The translations under genes were made by a program, and so were the position numbers. From positions 5,914 to 69,913 of the forward strand of contig JBBRAB010000025.1 in assembly GCA_038207155.1 (NCBI GenBank): a stretch of DNA of 64,000 nt, given 5' to 3'. The stretch comes from FEN-1139 sp038207155. GTDB taxonomy: Bacteria > Myxococcota_A > Polyangia > Polyangiales > Polyangiaceae. This document shows positions 60,375 to 64,000 of the stretch, in pieces. Below the pieces are notes generated by a model. That model was not told the DNA's origin and ran no database searches. It saw only the letters and a program-made list of their open reading frames with translations. Every line of letters begins with the position of its first letter. Positions within the stretch are counted from its first letter, which is position 1.

Positions 60375-61484
60375 ATGGCCACGGCCCGCGTATTCCCGCT
60401 TGAGTCCCTGCGCACCGATGGCTGGTTCGAGCGAATTGGTGAAGGGATTGGAAGCTTCCAAACCCTGTGCGAGGTGATCGGGACGCGGTTTTTTGCGTTC
60501 GCGATGATCGCGGGCGCCCGGATCGTCGCGCTCACGATCGACCGTCGCGTGCCGGACAACACGCTCGTCGACTTCGTCGTCGCCGAAGAGGGAGAGACCC
60601 CGGATGAGCCGTCACAGCGGCTGACCCTGGGCGAGTTCCGCAAGCGTCTCGTGGCCGCCCTGGTCACCGAAGAGCCGTCGGGCGCGGCGCCGATTCGTCT
60701 GACGGACATCGAGGCCATTCAGCGCCACATCGGCGTGCGCTACCTGCTGCTCGCGCCCATCTTCGGCTACAGCCTGTTCACGCTGTCCTGTGATTCGTTC
60801 GGGAGCATGCTGCGGCTGCGCCGCGACGGGCTCGATGAGGTCTACGAACTCGAGGAGTTCCGCTCCCGGATTCGAATGCACGTGCGCGATGAGCTGCAGC
60901 GCGCGGCCCGCGGAAATAAGGGCGCGATCGACTTGGCGCGCGTTCCCGAGGCCGAGCAGGCTGCTCAGGCTGGGGATTCGATTCGCGTGCTGGAGCTGCT
61001 CGGCACCTGGCCCGCGCCCCTGGCGATCTTTCTACGGACGCCCGAAGGGCAGGCGCTCGGCGTTGAGCCCCGCATGAAGATCGCCACCGCGCTCGCGGTG
61101 CTCGGACAGGCCTGTATTGAGCTCGGAGAGACTGAGAAGGGGCAGGAGATCCTACGCCTCGGGATCCAGTACGCCGGGGACACTCCGACGGCCGCGCTCG
61201 TGTACCAGCAGCTTGGTCGCATGATGATGTCGCGCGGGCGATTCGGGGAGGCGATCGGCCCGCTGCGGCGCGCCGCCAATCTCGGGGGCGATGGCAAGCT
61301 GCTCTGGGCCTTGCTCGCAGAGGCCTTCGCCGAGCGTCGCTACTGGCTCGCGGCCTATGCGGCGGCGCTTGAAGCTAAGGAAGCCGGCGCCACGGACGAA
61401 GAGGTTCGAGAGCCGCTCGAGCGTTCTCAAGCCTGGCTCGGGGAGCGGCTCGCCAACTGGCAGCGCGCGTTGACGACAGGCTGA
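60375..61484 (+). CDS. Hypothetical protein with TPR-like C-terminal half
   Basis: 369 residues, no signal peptide. The N-terminal half (residues 1-190) has no recognised domain (FERIGEGIGSFQTLCEVIG, RFFAFAMIAGARIVALTID). From about 200 there are helical repeats of TPR type: ALGVEPRMKIATALAVLGQ, ACIELGETEKGQEILRLGI, ALVYQQLGRMMMSRGRFGE, AIGPLRRAANLGGDGKLLW and LLAEAFAERRYWLAAYAAA. Possibly a scaffold or adaptor. It lies between divergent mutY and the nuo operon. Confidence 0.7.
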   Translation: MATARVFPLESLRTDGWFERIGEGIGSFQTLCEVIGTRFFAFAMIAGARIVALTIDRRVPDNTLVDFVVAEEGETPDEPSQRLTLGEFRKRLVAALVTEEPSGAAPIRLTDIEAIQRHIGVRYLLLAPIFGYSLFTLSCDSFGSMLRLRRDGLDEVYELEEFRSRIRMHVRDELQRAARGNKGAIDLARVPEAEQAAQAGDSIRVLELLGTWPAPLAIFLRTPEGQALGVEPRMKIATALAVLGQACIELGETEKGQEILRLGIQYAGDTPTAALVYQQLGRMMMSRGRFGEAIGPLRRAANLGGDGKLLWALLAEAFAERRYWLAAYAAALEAKEAGATDEEVREPLERSQAWLGERLANWQRALTTG

Positions 61485-61875
61485 TGGGCCGCTGTCGCTG
61501 CGTCACCACGCGCCCCCAACAATCAATCGCAGAATCGGCGTCCAGTGCCGCTGCCCGACGCTCTGGCTCGGGCCGGAGCGTTGGGGGGCAAGGTCCCAAC
61601 TCGCGGGACCCCGGTTGCACTGAGAATCCGCGCTTATCCCGGCAAATGGGCGTTTACGGAGGGAGCGATCGGGCCCGCGCTGGCTGGGCGACCTTTCGGC
61701 CGAGCAAGTTGAGCGGGAGTGCGCGGCCCCGTCGCTGCAACCCTTGCGATAGTGCTAGGGATTTCGTCGTCACACCTTCGATTGACAGTGCCCCGTGTGG
61801 AGCACTAAATCACGCGCCGGCGCCCAGCTGCGCCGCAACCCGAGGCTCCCTGTCGGGTAGCCTCTGACGGTGACC
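61485..61875 (+). other. Intergenic region upstream of nuo, no gene supported
   Basis: 391 nt after the TPR-like gene. A plus-strand open frame crosses it, but its Arg/Ser/Gly-biased translation has no recognisable domain and looks non-coding. The right end holds the nuo promoter and its dyad. Confidence 0.5.
61782..61811 (+). promoter_or_regulatory. nuoA: Sigma-70-like nuo promoter with dyad in the spacer
   Basis: A consensus -35 TTGACA (61782-61787) and CTAAAT/TAAATC at 61805-61811 are 17-18 nt apart, about 65 nt before nuoA. The spacer with one flanking base each side (61787-61806) forms an imperfect palindrome AGTGC-x-CC-N4-GG-x-GCACT, well placed for a repressor. Confidence 0.6.
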
Positions 61876-62235
61876 ATGGTTGACCTCTACCTCCCGATGT
61901 TCGTGATCTTCATCATCTCGGCGGTGATCGCCGGGGCGATGTTCACTCTGGGCCACTTTGCCGGGCGCAAGAATTGGACGCCGGAAAAGCTGATGCCGTT
62001 CGAGTGCGGCAACGACACGCAGGGCGCCAAAGGGGCCAGGCCTAGTGTCAAATTCTACCTGACGGCGATCCTGTTCGTCGTCTTCGATGTCGAGGTCGCG
62101 TTCCTGTACCCTTGGGCAACGCTCTTTCGTTCCCTGAGTTGGACAGGCTTTGCGACCATGTCGACCTTCATCGGGGCCCTGCTTGTGGCTCTCGTGTACT
62201 GCTGGAAGAAGGGAGCCCTTGAATGGGACAGCTGA
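61876..62235 (+). CDS. nuoA: NADH-quinone oxidoreductase subunit A
   Basis: 119-residue membrane subunit of complex I. Three helices: LPMFVIFIISAVIAGAMFTL, VKFYLTAILFVVFDVEVAFL (with the conserved FDVEVAFLYPWA) and TFIGALLVALVYCW; the loop PFECGNDTQGAKGARPSVKF contains the conserved Cys of NuoA/ND3. ATG 61876 is preferred over GTG 61870. It overlaps nuoB by 13 nt. Confidence 0.95.
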   Translation: MVDLYLPMFVIFIISAVIAGAMFTLGHFAGRKNWTPEKLMPFECGNDTQGAKGARPSVKFYLTAILFVVFDVEVAFLYPWATLFRSLSWTGFATMSTFIGALLVALVYCWKKGALEWDS

Positions 62236-62798
62236 ACGGCCGAGTTACGCAGCTCTTTGATCCCAACGACGAGGGATTTTTCACGACGCGATTCGAAGAC
62301 ATCGTCGCGTGGGCGCAGAAGTATTCGCTGTTCATGTACCCCTTCGTGACCGCCTGCTGCGGCATGGAGTTCATGGGAGTCTCGAGTCCGCGCTACGACT
62401 TTTCGCGCTTCGGCTCGGAAGCTCCGCGCTTCTCACCGCGACAGAGCGATCTGCTGTGGGTGGTGGGCACGATCTCGCAGCGTCAGGCCCCCGTCCTCAA
62501 GCGCATCTACGAGCAAATGGCCGATCCCAAGTGGGTGCTGGCGTTCGGAACCTGCGCGGCGAGTGGTGGCTTTTACGACAACTACGCCACCGTGCCGGGC
62601 ATCGACAAGATCATCCCCTGCGACGTCTACATTCCCGGTTGCCCGCCTCGACCCGAGGCCGTGCTTGACGGACTGATGTTGCTGCAGGACAAGATCCAGC
62701 GCCGCGATCGGACTCCAGCCATCGTCAAACCGCGACTCGATCCAGCCACGGATCCTTCGCTCGGCCTGGTACAACTGCGCCGCTCCTCCAACGGCTGA
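62223..62798 (+). CDS. nuoB: NADH-quinone oxidoreductase subunit B
   Basis: 191 residues; carries the N2 [4Fe-4S] cluster at the quinone site of complex I. Adjacent Cys in FVTACCGMEFMGV, the AFGTCAASGGFYDNYATVPG Cys and the IPGCPPRPEAVLDGL Cys supply the four ligands. Length is normal; the C-terminal tail is a short basic extension. ATG 62223 lies within the end of nuoA, so translation is coupled. Confidence 0.96.
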   Translation: MGQLNGRVTQLFDPNDEGFFTTRFEDIVAWAQKYSLFMYPFVTACCGMEFMGVSSPRYDFSRFGSEAPRFSPRQSDLLWVVGTISQRQAPVLKRIYEQMADPKWVLAFGTCAASGGFYDNYATVPGIDKIIPCDVYIPGCPPRPEAVLDGLMLLQDKIQRRDRTPAIVKPRLDPATDPSLGLVQLRRSSNG

Positions 62799-62816
62799 GC
62801 CCCCGCTCAGAGCTTT

Positions 62817-63410
62817 ATGGCCCAAGCCCTACTCGACCTACTCAAGTCCCAGTTTCCCGGAGCCATCCTCGAGACTCACAGCCAATTTGGCGATGAGACG
62901 GCTCTGGTGTCCCCGGCATCGTGGTTCGAGATCGCCCGCTTTTTGCGCGACGATCACCGCACCGATATGGTGCTGCTGGTTGACCTCACCGCGGTCGACT
63001 TTCCACGGCGCACGCCGCGCTTCGAGATCGTGGCGCACTTTGCCAGCCTCGCGCTCGGCCATCGTTTGCGGCTCAAGGCTCGTGTTGGCGACGCTGAGGG
63101 CGAGGTCGTCGAAATCGACTCGCTCACCGAGTTGTACGGTTCGGCGAACTGGGCGGAGCGCGAGTGCTTCGACATGTTCGGAGTTCAGTTCCGCGGACAT
63201 CCGGATTTGCGACGCATCCTGTTGTACCCCGAGTTCGAGGGGTATCCGCTGCGCAAGGACTACCCAGCAGACCGCACTCAACCCCTCGTTCCGTATCGGG
63301 ACGTAGAAAACACCGGCAAGGTTGCGCCATTCGGTCCCCACGAGGGGATGTCGTTTGGTCGGCAAACGCATGACCGCCGTCTCGAGCGCGAGACGACGGA
63401 GAAGAATTGA
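62817..63410 (+). CDS. nuoC: NADH-quinone oxidoreductase subunit C
   Basis: 197 residues; 30-kDa subunit of the peripheral arm. The signature ELYGSANWAERECFDMFGV, FRGHPDLRRILLYPEFEGYPLRKDYP is present. Separate from nuoD, unlike the nuoCD fusion of E. coli. Starts 18 nt after nuoB and is followed 10 nt later by nuoD. Confidence 0.95.
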   Translation: MAQALLDLLKSQFPGAILETHSQFGDETALVSPASWFEIARFLRDDHRTDMVLLVDLTAVDFPRRTPRFEIVAHFASLALGHRLRLKARVGDAEGEVVEIDSLTELYGSANWAERECFDMFGVQFRGHPDLRRILLYPEFEGYPLRKDYPADRTQPLVPYRDVENTGKVAPFGPHEGMSFGRQTHDRRLERETTEKN

Positions 63411-63420
63411 CGGAGTAGCG

Positions 63421-64000
63421 ATGGAGCCTCTCGATAGGAACCTAGACTCCTCGGAGGTCGAGCTTGCTGCCGACCCGATGATGCTGAACGTTGGCCCGGC
63501 TCACCCCGCCATGCACGGTACCGTGCGCTGCGTGATGGAGCTGACCGGCGAGAAGATTCTGCACTGCGATGTGCAAATCGGCTATCTGCACCGTGGCTTC
63601 GAGAAGATGTGTGAGCGTGGCACCTGGTCGCAGGTGTTCCCCTACGTTGACCGGTGCAATTACGTCTCGCCGATGCTCAATAACGTGGGCTTTGCCCTGG
63701 CTTGCGAGAAGATGCTGGGCATCACGGTGCCCGACCGCTGCGTCTACTACCGCATGATCCTGGGTGAGCTGGCGCGCATCGCCGACCATCTGACGTGCGA
63801 TGGCGCCATGGCCATGGAGCTAGGCGCGTTCACCCCGTTCCTGTGGGTCTGCAAGGCCCGCGAGATGATCTGGGACGTGTTCGAAGAAGAGACGGGCGCG
63901 CGCATGACGCACTCGTTTGGTCGCGTCGGCGGGATGGCTCAGCCGCCCACCGAGGGCTTCAAGGCCCAGGTGACGGCCGTCGTGCCCCACGTTCAGCGGG
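63421..64000 (+). CDS. nuoD: NADH-quinone oxidoreductase subunit D, partial
   Basis: 49-kDa subunit of complex I, first 193 residues; the frame runs off the window (normal length about 400). Motifs: LNVGPAHPAMHGTVRCVME with the quinone-site His, IGYLHRGFEKMCER, MLGITVPDRCVYYRMILGE and MTHSFGRVGGM. GGAG precedes the ATG. Confidence 0.95.
   Translation, partial: MEPLDRNLDSSEVELAADPMMLNVGPAHPAMHGTVRCVMELTGEKILHCDVQIGYLHRGFEKMCERGTWSQVFPYVDRCNYVSPMLNNVGFALACEKMLGITVPDRCVYYRMILGELARIADHLTCDGAMAMELGAFTPFLWVCKAREMIWDVFEEETGARMTHSFGRVGGMAQPPTEGFKAQVTAVVPHVQR

Noticed and set aside
61484..61867. A 127-codon plus-strand frame before nuoA
   Set aside because: Biased Arg/Ser/Gly composition, no domain, and it runs through the nuo promoter; treated as non-coding.
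1..64000. CRISPR arrays, tRNA/rRNA genes, insertion sequences, prophage
   Set aside because: None recognised by eye; the only repeats are short tandem duplications and coding linkers. A tRNA or covariance search could still find something small.

Overview
The window is high-GC DNA from a bacterium that looks like a myxobacterium or close relative (Myxococcota, formerly Deltaproteobacteria). This is inferred from gene content, not from a search. The signs are many secreted lipoproteins with Gly/Ala/Thr low-complexity linkers and Cys-rich tails, a degenerate Ser/Thr-kinase-like protein with a C-terminal membrane anchor, homodimeric pyruvate dehydrogenase E1, dense 4-nt stop/start overlaps and many GTG starts. 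No rRNA, tRNA, CRISPR array or insertion sequence was recognised.

Layout. 1-1727: the 5' part of leuA on the minus strand, preceded by what reads as a complete leucine attenuator (Leu-rich leader peptide, competing hairpins, U-tract terminator). 1945-3592: a hipBA-like toxin-antitoxin pair whose hipA is frameshifted at a GC dinucleotide run. 3699-4992: a V4R-domain sensor protein and a small protein with an internal duplication. 5161-7217: two Opp/Dpp-type ABC ATPases; their two permease partners lie 19 kb away at 26309-28077 on the other strand. 7260-20493: a seven-gene minus-strand operon of a coiled-coil membrane protein, MoxR AAA+ ATPase, signal-peptide membrane protein, ABC-2 ATPase and permease, DUF58 protein and a 1,644-residue membrane protein with three VWA-type domains. 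20625-24319: a stand-alone receiver protein, panB-panC-tmk and a PDZ-like lipoprotein. 24328-33316: lipoproteins, a ferredoxin, the Opp permeases, a HEAT-repeat protein, a 16S/23S pseudouridine synthase, and a three-gene unit headed by a pseudokinase gene split by an in-frame TAG. 33600-40965: lpdA, a coiled-coil protein, an isolated FlhB/SctU-type export protein, an M48 metalloprotease lipoprotein and a PAS hybrid histidine kinase. 41112-47950: a GH12 glucanase with a repeat linker, a lipoprotein, and an operon of two beta-propeller lipoproteins plus an outer-membrane protein. 48051-55461: class II aldolase-like protein, hom, secreted proteins, an FAD dehydrogenase and a metallophosphoesterase. 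55732-61484: aceE, a MutT/MutY pair and a TPR-like protein. 61782-64000: nuoABCD (nuoD runs off the end) behind a good sigma-70-like promoter.

The genes join in several ways. leuA, hom, panB and panC are amino-acid and CoA-precursor synthesis; aceE and lpdA are two of the three pyruvate dehydrogenase subunits (no E2 gene is present); nuo feeds the respiratory chain. The MoxR/DUF58/VWA/ABC operon is the largest coherent unknown system. A second recurring oddity is that three unrelated genes (28069, 36943 and 42189) have their 3' ends, stop codon included, copied in tandem.
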